In this document: in pieces, positions 56,934-64,000 of the stretch | Layout: each line of letters begins with the position of its first letter | Position numbering within the stretch: the first letter of the stretch is position 1 | NCBI RefSeq assembly: GCF_011759385.1 | Contig: NZ_JAARLY010000006.1 | Location: forward strand, 62,001-126,000 | Direction of reading: 5' to 3' | DNA length: 64,000 nucleotides | Source: Oleiagrimonas sp. C23AA | GTDB taxonomy: Bacteria; Pseudomonadota; Gammaproteobacteria; Xanthomonadales; Rhodanobacteraceae | Made by a program: the position numbers and the translations under genes | The notes under the pieces: generated by a model | Database searches by the model: none | What the model was told of the DNA's origin: nothing | The model's input: the letters and a program-made list of their open reading frames with translations, nothing else

Positions 56934-57968
56934 TCACTTCCAGAGGAAGGGAGGGTAGGCATCCAGATCACCGCGAAGATGGCGGGCCAATAGCTGGGCT
57001 TGTGTATAGGGCACCAGGCCGATGTCCACTTTCTCATCCAGAAATGAATGCAACAACTGCTCACGCTTACGCTCCTGGTAGGCGACAAGCACCTTCTTTC
57101 TGGCATCGTCTTTGAGCAATACGGCGCCATTATCCAGGTAGCGAAAATCGCGCTCAGCCAGTTGCTTGCGGTTGATCAGTGTAAGCGCGAGACGGTCGCC
57201 CAGGAGCGGGCGGAAGTTCTCTGCCATGTCCAGTGCAAGGCTGGGACGGCCAGGCCTGTCTCTATGAAGAAAGCCTACCGCTGGGTCTAGTCCCACCGTT
57301 TCCAATGCCGAGCGGCAGTCGTGGGTGATCAGGGTGTAGAGAAAAGACAGCACCGCGTTGCACGCATCCTTGGGTGGACGCCGGCTGCGCCCGTGAAAGC
57401 GCATGCGAGCTGAGCCCACACGAATGAGCTGATCGAACGCGCCGAAATAGATGCGTGCGGCGTCACCTTCGAGTCCGCGCAGGCTATCGGTGTCGGTTTC
57501 GCGCATCATGCGTTTGGGAATGCGCGTGAGACGTTCCACTGCTTGTTCGAGCGCCGGTTGGTCATCCAACTTTCCGGCATAGTCACGCAGGCCGCGTGCG
57601 AGTACGGCGCGCTGGCCGTGCAGTTTTCCTACAAGCATGTGCCGCACCAGTGTGGCGCAGTGCCCTGGCTGGTCGCTACAGCGATATTGCCTGCGCCGAA
57701 GCAAGACGTTACCCGATACCGGTCCTTCCACGCGGGCGAGGAAGCGCCCATGTTCGGTGAGGTAGCTGATACTGATGCCTTGTTCGGCACAAAACGCCAT
57801 CAGTTGCGGTGAGATGGACATGCGCCCGATGCACACCAGGCTTTCCAGCATGTGCGCTGGAATCCGTCCGCGCTCTTCCCGGTCGACGCGCATGACGATA
57901 TTGGCGCCGTCCTTGTGCAGCCAGGCGCCGTCGGTCGTGGCATAAAGGGTGTTGAGTTGACGTCGCAC
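56934..57968 (-). CDS. cas1: CRISPR integrase Cas1
   Basis: The 344-residue integrase has the type I-C start VRRQLNTLYATTDGAWLHKDGANIVMRVD. Its catalytic residues appear as Glu in SLRGLEGDAARIYF, His in AVGFLHRDRPGRPSLALDMAE and the following Asp/Glu. A GTG at 57968, with GGAGG six bases ahead inside the cas4 end, gives the usual length; the open frame to 58364 is rejected. With Cas2 and Cas4 it inserts new spacers. Confidence 0.96.
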   Translation of the reverse strand: MRRQLNTLYATTDGAWLHKDGANIVMRVDREERGRIPAHMLESLVCIGRMSISPQLMAFCAEQGISISYLTEHGRFLARVEGPVSGNVLLRRRQYRCSDQPGHCATLVRHMLVGKLHGQRAVLARGLRDYAGKLDDQPALEQAVERLTRIPKRMMRETDTDSLRGLEGDAARIYFGAFDQLIRVGSARMRFHGRSRRPPKDACNAVLSFLYTLITHDCRSALETVGLDPAVGFLHRDRPGRPSLALDMAENFRPLLGDRLALTLINRKQLAERDFRYLDNGAVLLKDDARKKVLVAYQERKREQLLHSFLDEKVDIGLVPYTQAQLLARHLRGDLDAYPPFLWK

Positions 57969-57969
57969 C

Positions 57970-58593
57970 TTAGTCCTCCAACTGGTCCTGCAGCCACTGG
58001 GCCACATGGTGGCCTCGACTCGCCCACTTGGGCTGGCACAGGTCGATGAGCGAGCAGGCATCGCAGCGGCGCGCGTCGTAGTCAGCGATGGGTGTATGTG
58101 CGCTTGCGAGCATGGCGCGAGTTTCACCGATGGTGGCTTCAGTGAGTTTCCGCAATGCCGGGTCGAAGCACACATCCTTGCGCCGTCGCGTCTGGCCGTA
58201 GAACAGCGCGCCCGCAGGTACCTCCTGGCCAAGCATGTGTTCCAGGCAAAGCGCCTGGGCGCATAGTTGTACTTCGTCGGCACGGTGCCTTTTAGGCCGT
58301 CCCCGCTTGTACTCGACAGGAAATGCCTGCTCCCTGCCATTGCCGGCATGAAATTCGACCACATCGGCGACGCCAGTGATGCCCAGCTCCGGCTGGAGCA
58401 AGGGCATGGCCGAGACGGTGCGAACGTTTTTGCGCGTTTCGCGCCGGTAACTGTCGGCGCGCTCGTGCAGCAGCCGGCCTTCGGCCGTGTGGCGGCTCTC
58501 GGCCCACTGGCGCTCGATGTGGATCAACGCACATTGGCGCGGACAGTACAAAAAGTGCTGGAGGGCGGAGATGGGGATCAGTTCGTCATCCAT
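57970..58593 (-). CDS. cas4: CRISPR adaptation nuclease Cas4
   Basis: The 207-residue RecB-like nuclease trims prespacers and checks the PAM. Seen: the first cluster Cys in FLYCPRQCALIHIER, nuclease residues in GVADVVEFH and VEYKRGRPKRHRADE, and the C-terminal iron-sulfur cysteines in CDACSLIDLCQPKW. The ATG at 58593 has GGAGG eight bases ahead; a start at 58608 lacks this. It lies 1 bp from cas1. Confidence 0.95.
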   Translation of the reverse strand: MDDELIPISALQHFLYCPRQCALIHIERQWAESRHTAEGRLLHERADSYRRETRKNVRTVSAMPLLQPELGITGVADVVEFHAGNGREQAFPVEYKRGRPKRHRADEVQLCAQALCLEHMLGQEVPAGALFYGQTRRRKDVCFDPALRKLTEATIGETRAMLASAHTPIADYDARRCDACSLIDLCQPKWASRGHHVAQWLQDQLED

Positions 58594-58613
58594 GACTTCG
58601 CCCTCCATGGCGA

Positions 58614-59483
58614 TCAGATCAACTCTTTCACGCTGACGCCGCTGGGGATGCGCTCGCGTTCTATGCTGACGCGATAGTCGTCGAACGCGCGGGCGGGTGC
58701 ATCGGACGAAGCGTCTTTACGCTCGACGGTCACTGCGTCGAAAAGTACATGAGCCGGCGCATTGCCCATCACGTTTTCGTGCTCGAACACTATCAGTTTG
58801 CGAGCCGCCATCTCGCCACGCGCCGCGGAGCGGTCATGCTCGAACAGGTTGCTCAGCGCGCGCCAGAACAGCGCGAGGTCGTCATCGGAAAAGCCGGTGC
58901 GTTCGGCGAGCTTGGCCGAGATGAAGCCGTGGGCGCGATAAAGACCATAGGGAAGGATGTGCTTGCGGCCCATGGTGCGCTCTTTTTCCAGATCGCGTTC
59001 GTTGGTGACGGCTACTCGTGTGATGGCGATTTCCATCGGCAGCACCGGCTCGATGGAGCTGGCAAAGCCCATCTGGACCGGGCCTCGCACCTGGCCGGCG
59101 TTGATCTCGGTGGTCATGACGGCGCCGAAGGCACGTACGTCGAAGAAGTTCTTGCACATCCACGCGGTCAGTTCGCGCGCCTTGGCCTCGTCCTTGGGCA
59201 GTTTCTTGGGTTGTGGCTCGATGTCCAGCGCGGCATAAGCCAGCTTGTGCTGGTTGTTGAGAACGGATTTTTCCTGCATGTAGATTGCATGGCCCGACTC
59301 GCCTTCCTTCTCCAGCGAAACGTAGTTGCGGATCTTGCGTTTGAGCGCGACGTCGGTGACCAGACCGCGATTGGTTTCCGGGTCCAGGCGGGGCAGGTTG
59401 CCGGCATCCGGGTCACCGTTGGGGTTGCCGTTGATGACGTCGAACAGATAGACGAATTCGTAGCGGTGGGTAATGGCGCTCAT
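58614..59483 (-). CDS. cas7: Type I-C Cascade backbone subunit Cas7c (Csd2)
   Basis: The 289-residue protein polymerises along the crRNA spacer. It has the Csd2 signatures EFVYLFDVINGNPNGDPDAG, GLVTDVALKRKIRNYV, FFDVRAFGAVMTT and GPVQMGFASSIEPVLP. It overlaps the cas8c stop by ATGA, with AAGGAGA upstream, and ends 20 bp before the cas4 start. Confidence 0.97.
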   Translation of the reverse strand: MSAITHRYEFVYLFDVINGNPNGDPDAGNLPRLDPETNRGLVTDVALKRKIRNYVSLEKEGESGHAIYMQEKSVLNNQHKLAYAALDIEPQPKKLPKDEAKARELTAWMCKNFFDVRAFGAVMTTEINAGQVRGPVQMGFASSIEPVLPMEIAITRVAVTNERDLEKERTMGRKHILPYGLYRAHGFISAKLAERTGFSDDDLALFWRALSNLFEHDRSAARGEMAARKLIVFEHENVMGNAPAHVLFDAVTVERKDASSDAPARAFDDYRVSIERERIPSGVSVKELI

Positions 59484-59881
59484 GCAATCTCTCCTTCGGA
59501 TTCGGTGGCATCCTGCTCTTCGTTGCGGGCGAAGCGGGCCTGGGTCTGGTGGTAGTAGCCGATGGCGAACTGGCCTTGCGCTTCAATGCCAAGGCTGCGT
59601 GGAAAATGCGGGCCAAGCAGGTCGATGATCTGACCCAGCTCCTTTTCCAGCTTCACGGCCAGGCCGGCTTTATCCTTGCGCAGCTTGCTCAGGTGACTTT
59701 GTGTATTGCGCAAAAGCACCGGGAAAATGCTTGCCGGCGTGGCCGATGCGGCGCCGTAATAGCGGTCGCGAATGGTGGCGTTTATCTGCGAGCCCAGCGC
59801 GGCGCGCTGCACGTTTTCCAGTGTGGAAAAAAGCCGTCCCAGCAAATAGCCGGGCTCGGTGTTGTTCGTATCGAGACTCAT
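59480..59881 (-). CDS. cas11c: Cas11c from an internal start within cas8c
   Basis: In type I-C, the small subunit is translated from inside cas8c. Here an in-frame ATG at 59881 (MSLDTNNTEPGYLLGRLF) is preceded by AAAGGGGA about seven bases away, a strong internal ribosome site. The 133-residue product is a helical C-terminal domain (ENVQRAALGSQINATIRDRYYG, SHLSKLRKDKAGLAVKLEKEL) of the length known for Cas11c. It stabilises the R-loop in Cascade. Confidence 0.8.
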   Translation of the reverse strand: MSLDTNNTEPGYLLGRLFSTLENVQRAALGSQINATIRDRYYGAASATPASIFPVLLRNTQSHLSKLRKDKAGLAVKLEKELGQIIDLLGPHFPRSLGIEAQGQFAIGYYHQTQARFARNEEQDATESEGEIA

Positions 59882-61291
59882 GGGCGGTTCCCCTTTGTCG
59901 GTGGACTTTCCTTGTTCTTTGCCAAGACGCGCGTTACGCGCCAGAACGCCTTTGCACAGCGCCACGCGCAGTGGCGAGATGTTTCCGTCGGCGCGAAAAC
60001 GCATGACGATGGCGGCGAGCACGCTTCGCGGATAGCGGGAACCGGTGAGGATGGCGCGCGCCAGCTCGCCGGCCAGCAGCGGAGAGACGTCCTCCTCCTT
60101 GGGTTTGCCCGCGTACTGGGGGGCGGTCTGCAGCGCCAGGTATCGAGGCGTCGGTTCGCGTCGCCATGCCGTCGGCACCAGCGCCAGGTCCTGGTAATGA
60201 TCGGCCAGCCGCTTGGCGAACATGGCCAGGGAGCCGGTTTCCCAGAAGCGGATCGACAGGCGCGAGGCATTGGGTGCCAGGCCCAGCACGAAGATGCGGG
60301 TGCCGTCGCGCAGGTGCTCGCCCAGCTCCTTCAATGGCCGCATCTGGCGTACCTGCTGGAGTACTTGGTGCAATCGCTGCGTGGCCTGTTCGTCGGTTTC
60401 ACCGGTGCCAAAGAGCGCTGCCAGCACGGCCTCGGCCGCCTCCGCTTCGGCCGGTTTGGCCGCCTGTGCCCAGAACACCACCGTGGTATCGCCGATCTGC
60501 ATGCGCTGCTGGTTTGAAGCCTCGCGTCGCAACAGGTGATTCAGCACGGTGGTGTAGGCGAAGGCTGCCTGCACCGACACCGGCGCGTTTTCCCCCTGCT
60601 GTTTGCCGTAGGAGGTGAAGGCATCCAGGTTGAACGAGACAATCGAAGCGCCGGAACTTTGCGCCCCATTGACCCCCTTGATGGCCGGGTGCAGGCGTGC
60701 CAAGGGCGCTTGCTCGCCGGTGACCAGGCAGAGTCCTGCGGGGCTATCGGTCGATGCGGCCTGCTGCTGACTCCAGAGCGCGCGTGCGGTAGGCCTGTCG
60801 TGAAGGAATCGCGACTCGCCGGCCAGGCGGAACACCAGATTGGCGTCCAGCATGTTTTCGCCTTGCTCGACGAAGTGCGGATTTTCCTCGAACTGCTGGG
60901 GCGTCCAGCGTTCGAGAAAGGCCAGCAGAGCCTTCAGGCCGGCGTCGTCGCTGGTGGCAAGGGTGTGCTGGTGCATTCGCTTGAAGGCTTCATGCTCCTG
61001 CGCGCAGCGTTTGCTGCTGGCACTGACACCGAGTACGTAGCTGGTTTTGTCCCAGAGAAAGTTTGGCTTCACTGCCACGGTGCGCTTTTCGGGTTGCGGC
61101 ACACTGAGCTGGCGTGGCTGCGGGTTCTTGCCACTCTGGTGATGCAGGTCGATCACGTCGGTGACATGACCTTGTGCATCCAGTTCGATGGCATAGCCGA
61201 TCTTTTCCCGGCTGTAACCGGGTCGGGGAATGTCGGTATCGGGTGTGTCCAGCAGGCGTTGGTAGTACTCGTAAAGGGCGGTCAGGATCAT
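59480..61291 (-). CDS. cas8c: Type I-C large subunit Cas8c (Csd1)
   Basis: The 603-residue subunit recognises the PAM and recruits Cas3. It opens MILTALYEYYQRLLD, has KPNFLWDKTSYVLGV, HPAIKGVNGAQSSGASIVSF and FNLDAFTSYGKQQGENAPVS, and RFWETGSLAMFAKRLADHY, all Csd1 features. The ATG at 61291 overlaps the cas5c stop as ATGA. Its last 133 codons double as Cas11c. Confidence 0.96.
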   Translation of the reverse strand: MILTALYEYYQRLLDTPDTDIPRPGYSREKIGYAIELDAQGHVTDVIDLHHQSGKNPQPRQLSVPQPEKRTVAVKPNFLWDKTSYVLGVSASSKRCAQEHEAFKRMHQHTLATSDDAGLKALLAFLERWTPQQFEENPHFVEQGENMLDANLVFRLAGESRFLHDRPTARALWSQQQAASTDSPAGLCLVTGEQAPLARLHPAIKGVNGAQSSGASIVSFNLDAFTSYGKQQGENAPVSVQAAFAYTTVLNHLLRREASNQQRMQIGDTTVVFWAQAAKPAEAEAAEAVLAALFGTGETDEQATQRLHQVLQQVRQMRPLKELGEHLRDGTRIFVLGLAPNASRLSIRFWETGSLAMFAKRLADHYQDLALVPTAWRREPTPRYLALQTAPQYAGKPKEEDVSPLLAGELARAILTGSRYPRSVLAAIVMRFRADGNISPLRVALCKGVLARNARLGKEQGKSTDKGEPPMSLDTNNTEPGYLLGRLFSTLENVQRAALGSQINATIRDRYYGAASATPASIFPVLLRNTQSHLSKLRKDKAGLAVKLEKELGQIIDLLGPHFPRSLGIEAQGQFAIGYYHQTQARFARNEEQDATESEGEIA

Positions 61292-61962
61292 GACCGCACC
61301 TGCTCGTCGTTGAAGGCGGGCACCGCGATCAGACCGTCGCGCATGTGGGCGCGGAAGAAGCGCGGCTCCATGCCGTTGGCAAAGTCGATATCGTGCAGCA
61401 TCCAGCCCAGGTCGCGTTCGCCGTGCAGTGCAGGGTCGATGCCCGGCATGGCGGTGTCGTCGTCGATCAGGGCGAAGCTGGCCGCAAACTCGCGCGTGCC
61501 CATGCAGGGCTGCTGGAAGCACTGTCCGCGCCGGGCGCGACGGTTGAAGATGTCCAGGTGCTTGCCTTCCGTGTCGTCATTGCCGGCGCGAGCGGTGCGC
61601 TCAAAGTGCGCACCGATGACGTAACCCACGTCGCGCAGCACGGTGGATGCGCGTTGCTGACGGTGCTCCTCGACGTAGCTGACCAGAGCCTCGGTGCGGC
61701 CGGCCTTGATCGCCTTGCCGACACTGGCGGCCGAGAGCTTGTTGCCGACCTCGTTGCGCCGGATCGACTCGAAGCGGATGGGTTTGAGCACCTGGATGCT
61801 GTCGATGACCCAGCGAATGGCCGGCTTCCAGTGGATGGCTTCCAGGACGCCGCGTGCCGCCGATGGTGTGATCACATCGTAGGACACGCGTTCGACCTTC
61901 ATCTCAGGTCGCGTGAAAAGCGCCCGTTCGCCCCAGATGTGGAGTTTGACACCGTAACTCAT
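61288..61962 (-). CDS. cas5c: Type I-C crRNA endonuclease Cas5c
   Basis: In type I-C, Cas5c replaces Cas6: it cuts the repeat at the stem base and stays on the 11-nt 5' handle. The 224-residue protein begins MSYGVKLHIWGERALFTRPEMKVERVSYDV and has TPSAARGVLEAIHWKPAIRW and CFQQPCMGTREFAASF. It is the first gene after the creT-creA region, 36 bp from the hairpin there. It is the factor that would have to process and bind the crRNA-like RNA. Confidence 0.96.
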   Translation of the reverse strand: MSYGVKLHIWGERALFTRPEMKVERVSYDVITPSAARGVLEAIHWKPAIRWVIDSIQVLKPIRFESIRRNEVGNKLSAASVGKAIKAGRTEALVSYVEEHRQQRASTVLRDVGYVIGAHFERTARAGNDDTEGKHLDIFNRRARRGQCFQQPCMGTREFAASFALIDDDTAMPGIDPALHGERDLGWMLHDIDFANGMEPRFFRAHMRDGLIAVPAFNDEQVRS

Positions 61963-61997
61963 CCTTGTTCTCCCACCAACTTGAATCTCGGTTGATT

Positions 61998-62091
61998 GGC
62001 GCCCTCCAGAAAATCCAGAGGGCGCCTATTCCTTGTCATATTTGCTAGTAACTCACAAGTTTCTATCCACGTTTTCACAGCAGCGTTGTGA
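61998..62091 (-). ncRNA. creA: crRNA-like RNA (candidate CreA antitoxin / Cas-regulating RNA)
   Basis: Read on the minus strand: a 5-bp stem TCACA/TGTGA (62075-62091), then CGTGGATAGAAAC (62059-62071), which keeps 12 of the last 13 bases of the repeat (identical to the old variant repeat at 51889). A 32-base pseudo-spacer beginning TTGTGAGTTAC (62027-62058) follows, then a 9-bp GC hairpin (61998-62026) where a second repeat would be. Bases 1-11, 13, 14 and 16-18 of the pseudo-spacer match the creT promoter, next to TTC. Cas5c should bind its handle. Its own promoter was not identified. Confidence 0.75.
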
Positions 62092-62236
62092 TCAACTTTC
62101 CTAGCCAAGGCGAACCGACAACTAGTGCTATGAGAACGACTATCCAGAGCCACGCTGAGGGCTTATCGTGACTTTCAATGCTCAAGTTTAATCGCATTGA
62201 ATAGCTAGACTTTTGCTCCTTCTGGGGCTCGCCCAT
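62075..62236 (-). CDS. creT: Small membrane protein, candidate CRISPR-repressed toxin
   Basis: This is a 53-residue gene between cas3 and cas5c. The N-terminal half is polar and charged (MGEPQKEQKSSYSMRLNLSI); residues 28-46 form one transmembrane helix (AWLWIVVLIALVV, then GSPWLGKLITTLL). GAGGA lies seven bases before the ATG and a promoter lies at 62265-62293. The stop codon is part of the pseudo-repeat stem. GC content is about 49% by hand count, well below the flanking cas genes, and codons such as ATA, CTA and TTA occur. No family is recognised. By context it is a CreT-like toxin, perhaps acting on the membrane like small type I toxins. Confidence 0.7.
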   Translation of the reverse strand: MGEPQKEQKSSYSMRLNLSIESHDKPSAWLWIVVLIALVVGSPWLGKLITTLL

Positions 62237-62264
62237 GTCCGTGTCCTCGAGTCTGGATAGAGCG

Positions 62265-62293
62265 ATACTAAAATTTCTTCTTGTGAGTTACAA
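62265..62293 (-). promoter_or_regulatory. creT promoter
   Basis: On the minus strand TTGTAA (62288-62293) and TAGTAT (62265-62270) are exactly 17 bp apart. Transcription should begin near 62258, giving a ~22-base leader with the GAGGA site. It lies in the gap just after the cas3 stop (62309). Confidence 0.65.
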
Positions 62294-62298
62294 GAAAA
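62278..62298 (+). promoter_or_regulatory. Predicted Cascade target (PAM TTC plus seed match) over the creT -35
   Basis: TTC (62278-62280) is followed by TTGTGAGTTAC (62281-62291), identical to the first 11 bases of the crRNA-like spacer; 16 of the first 18 positions match. One mismatch is position 12, a base normally flipped out in type I R-loops. The site covers the -35 element. Matching only the seed half should allow binding and repression without Cas3 cleavage. Confidence 0.75.
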
Positions 62299-62308
62299 AT
62301 AACTCATC

Positions 62309-64000
62309 TCATAGAACCAGTTGCTCCCCCGCTAGAAACTGCGGATTGTCCCAATGCAGCCCGAACCGGGGGTCGTACAGCCGCGGGTTGACCAGTTGCA
62401 CGAACTGTTCGCCGTAACGCTCTGGCGCAATCGGCTCAATAGCATGGGCCTGCCAAAGCGCGTCGTAGGCCTTCTGGGGCACCTGCACCAGGCGCGTTTG
62501 CAGCTTGCGGGCGGCTGCCGGAGCGAAGGCCAGATCGCGCAGCACGCACTCAACGTCCGGGTCGCGTTCGCCGCTTTCCCAATCAAACGGCACGATGACC
62601 GGCCGCATGCCGGTCTTGATGATCTGGAACTGCTGGGCCAGGGTTTCGAAGGGAAGCCCCTCGTACGAGCAGCGCTGGATCATGCCGAGCAGGTCGCCGT
62701 CGTCCAGGGCGGCGTCACCCAAGCGGAAATACAGCTCCTGGAAGTAGGCGTGGACGGCGTCCAGCGACAGCAGGTCATCGCGGTAGGTTGGTTCGATGGC
62801 CTGGAAGGCTTTGGCGAATACCTGCAGTTGTCGCGGTGGCGCCCAGTCAGCATTGCCGGGACGAAACACCTGCACTTCGCTGGCCTCGACCGGCCATGTG
62901 CCCTCGCGGTTGCAGCGGCCTGCGGCCTGGGCAATGGCATCAAGGCCGGCTTCGGCGCGTAGCACCGTCGGTAGCGATATATCGACACCGGCTTCTATCA
63001 GGCTGGTGCTGATCAGGCGGCACGGCTGACCTTCATGCAGGCGCTGTCGAATGCACTTGAGCATCGCACTGCGATGCTGCGCGGTCATGAAAGTGGACAG
63101 ATGGCATGCGCCGTCCTCTGCTTCGATGCGTTCAAACAGGTGCCGTGCGTGGCGGCGATTGTTGACGATGCACAGTACCTGCTTCCGCCCGCGCAATTGT
63201 TGTTCGAGCTGGACGTCGTCCAGCGTGCCGACATGCCGCGTGCTGACACGCCTGAACTGTCGGTACAGCGTGGGTGGGTCGGGGGCCAGTTCATGCACGT
63301 TGCCAAGCCCGCCCTTCAGGCCCTGGTCCTCGCGCAGGACGGGCTGGGTGGCCGTGCAGAGCACGATGCTGGCGCGATAGTTGAGCGCAAGTTCATCCAA
63401 TAGGGCGGTGCAGGGGCGTAGCAAATCCAGTGGTAGCGTCTGCGCTTCGTCCAGGATGACCACGCTGTTGGCGATATGGTGCAGCTTGCGGCAGCGCGAG
63501 GGGCGGTCGGCGAACAGGCTTTCGAAGAACTGCACGGCGGTGGTAACGACCACCGGCGCATCCCAGTTCTGCATGGCCAGTTGCCGTTTTTCCTTCGATT
63601 GGCGCTCGATGTGCGAGTCATCGAAGGCGCTGTGGTGTTCCAGCACGGCGTCTTCGCCGAGCGCGCCGAAGGCGTCGCGGAAAACCTGCGCGTTCTGCTC
63701 GATGATGCTGGTGAAGGGGATCACGTAGATCACCCGGTCCATGCCGTGCGTAATGGCATGATCAAGGGCGAATGCCAGCGATGACAGGGTCTTGCCGCCT
63801 CCTGTAGGGACGGTCAGTGAAAACAGGCCGCGATCTCGGGTGGCCTGGGCACGGACATGACCAAGTATCTGGTGGCGCCTGCGCTTGATCTCGGTATCCG
63901 GGGTGAATCGTGGCTGGCCGAGATAGACATCGAGGTTTTCACGCAGTGCCTGCAGGCTTGGACCATGACCCACGGGGCGCGGCGCCTCGCCTTCCAGCGT
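62309..64000 (-). CDS. cas3: CRISPR helicase-nuclease Cas3 (N-terminus outside window)
   Basis: Visible are 563 residues of the helicase and C-terminal parts; the HD nuclease domain lies beyond the window edge, and the frame is open to 64000. Superfamily-2 motifs are intact: SLTVPTGGGKTLSSLAFALD (I), VVILDEAQTLPLDLL (II, DEAQ), ASIVLCTATQPVL (III), STSLIEAGVDISLPTVLRA (V) and AIAQAAGRCNREG (VI). It is recruited by Cascade to degrade target DNA. It is the first visible gene of the leftward cas operon, separated from cas5c by creT-creA. Confidence 0.96.
   Translation of the reverse strand, partial: TLEGEAPRPVGHGPSLQALRENLDVYLGQPRFTPDTEIKRRRHQILGHVRAQATRDRGLFSLTVPTGGGKTLSSLAFALDHAITHGMDRVIYVIPFTSIIEQNAQVFRDAFGALGEDAVLEHHSAFDDSHIERQSKEKRQLAMQNWDAPVVVTTAVQFFESLFADRPSRCRKLHHIANSVVILDEAQTLPLDLLRPCTALLDELALNYRASIVLCTATQPVLREDQGLKGGLGNVHELAPDPPTLYRQFRRVSTRHVGTLDDVQLEQQLRGRKQVLCIVNNRRHARHLFERIEAEDGACHLSTFMTAQHRSAMLKCIRQRLHEGQPCRLISTSLIEAGVDISLPTVLRAEAGLDAIAQAAGRCNREGTWPVEASEVQVFRPGNADWAPPRQLQVFAKAFQAIEPTYRDDLLSLDAVHAYFQELYFRLGDAALDDGDLLGMIQRCSYEGLPFETLAQQFQIIKTGMRPVIVPFDWESGERDPDVECVLRDLAFAPAAARKLQTRLVQVPQKAYDALWQAHAIEPIAPERYGEQFVQLVNPRLYDPRFGLHWDNPQFLAGEQLVL

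Noticed and set aside
61998..62026. Hairpin before cas5c as a plain intrinsic terminator of cas3
   Set aside because: No U-tract follows on the minus strand, and it stands at the second-repeat position of the crRNA-like gene. The role is left open rather than called a terminator.
62281..62309. The TTGTGAGTTAC inverted pair as an ordinary regulator operator
   Set aside because: The two halves are 222 bp apart, one abuts a crRNA handle exactly and the other abuts a TTC, which a protein operator would not require. Not fully excluded.

Overview
The window is a high-GC gammaproteobacterial chromosome segment. Gene content and protein style (TonB-dependent receptors paired with glycosidases, an S9 dipeptidyl peptidase, a moaC-moaB fusion, a two-gene class Ia RNR, Xanthomonadales-type REP palindromes) suggest a member of the Xanthomonadales, most likely Rhodanobacteraceae (Rhodanobacter/Dyella-like). 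The genus is inferred from protein resemblance only.

Layout. 0-5.7 kb: end of an MFS transporter, yaeQ, a membrane GGDEF protein, two aldo/keto reductases and a LacI regulator. 5.8-14.7 kb: a tightly packed, leftward molybdenum operon (moaA, moaCB, moeA, moaD, moaE, mobA, a small unknown gene, then a molybdate/tungstate-type binding protein, modB and modC), with fdhD divergent. 14.7-21 kb: queF, an S9 peptidase, a BlaR1/BlaI-like pair with two operator dyads, and a GNAT acetyltransferase. 21-28.5 kb: nrdB, a small GIY-YIG gene bracketed by REP elements, nrdA, and btuB. nrdA and btuB are divergent and each carries its own cobalamin riboswitch. 28.6-34.2 kb: GH92 mannosidase, zapE, a hydrolase, an acyl-carrier-protein phosphodiesterase and cytochrome c5. 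34.7-42.5 kb: an RND efflux operon of mdtABC type. 42.6-51.5 kb: an SSS symporter, a TonB-dependent receptor and a LamG-GH2 enzyme, a probable glycan-use locus.

51.8-64 kb is a complete type I-C CRISPR-Cas locus read leftward: cas3 (cut by the window edge), cas5c, cas8c with an internal cas11c start, cas7, cas4, cas1, cas2, a leader, and an array of about 70 spacers. The leader-distal end of the array (near 51.8 kb) is degenerate, which fixes its polarity.

The most interesting item is in the 345 bp between cas3 and cas5c. It holds a 53-codon membrane-protein gene (called creT here) with its own promoter and RBS, followed at once by a degenerate CRISPR repeat (the crRNA handle half is kept), a spacer-like stretch and a strong hairpin. 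The first 11 bases of that pseudo-spacer, and 16 of the first 18, match the -35 region of the small gene's promoter, directly next to a TTC, the known type I-C PAM. This is the architecture of a CreTA-like module (CRISPR-regulated toxin-antitoxin), in which Cascade guided by a crRNA-like RNA represses a toxin and so makes the cell dependent on its own CRISPR effector. Here the putative toxin is a small transmembrane protein, and the same promoter may also feed the downstream cas genes.
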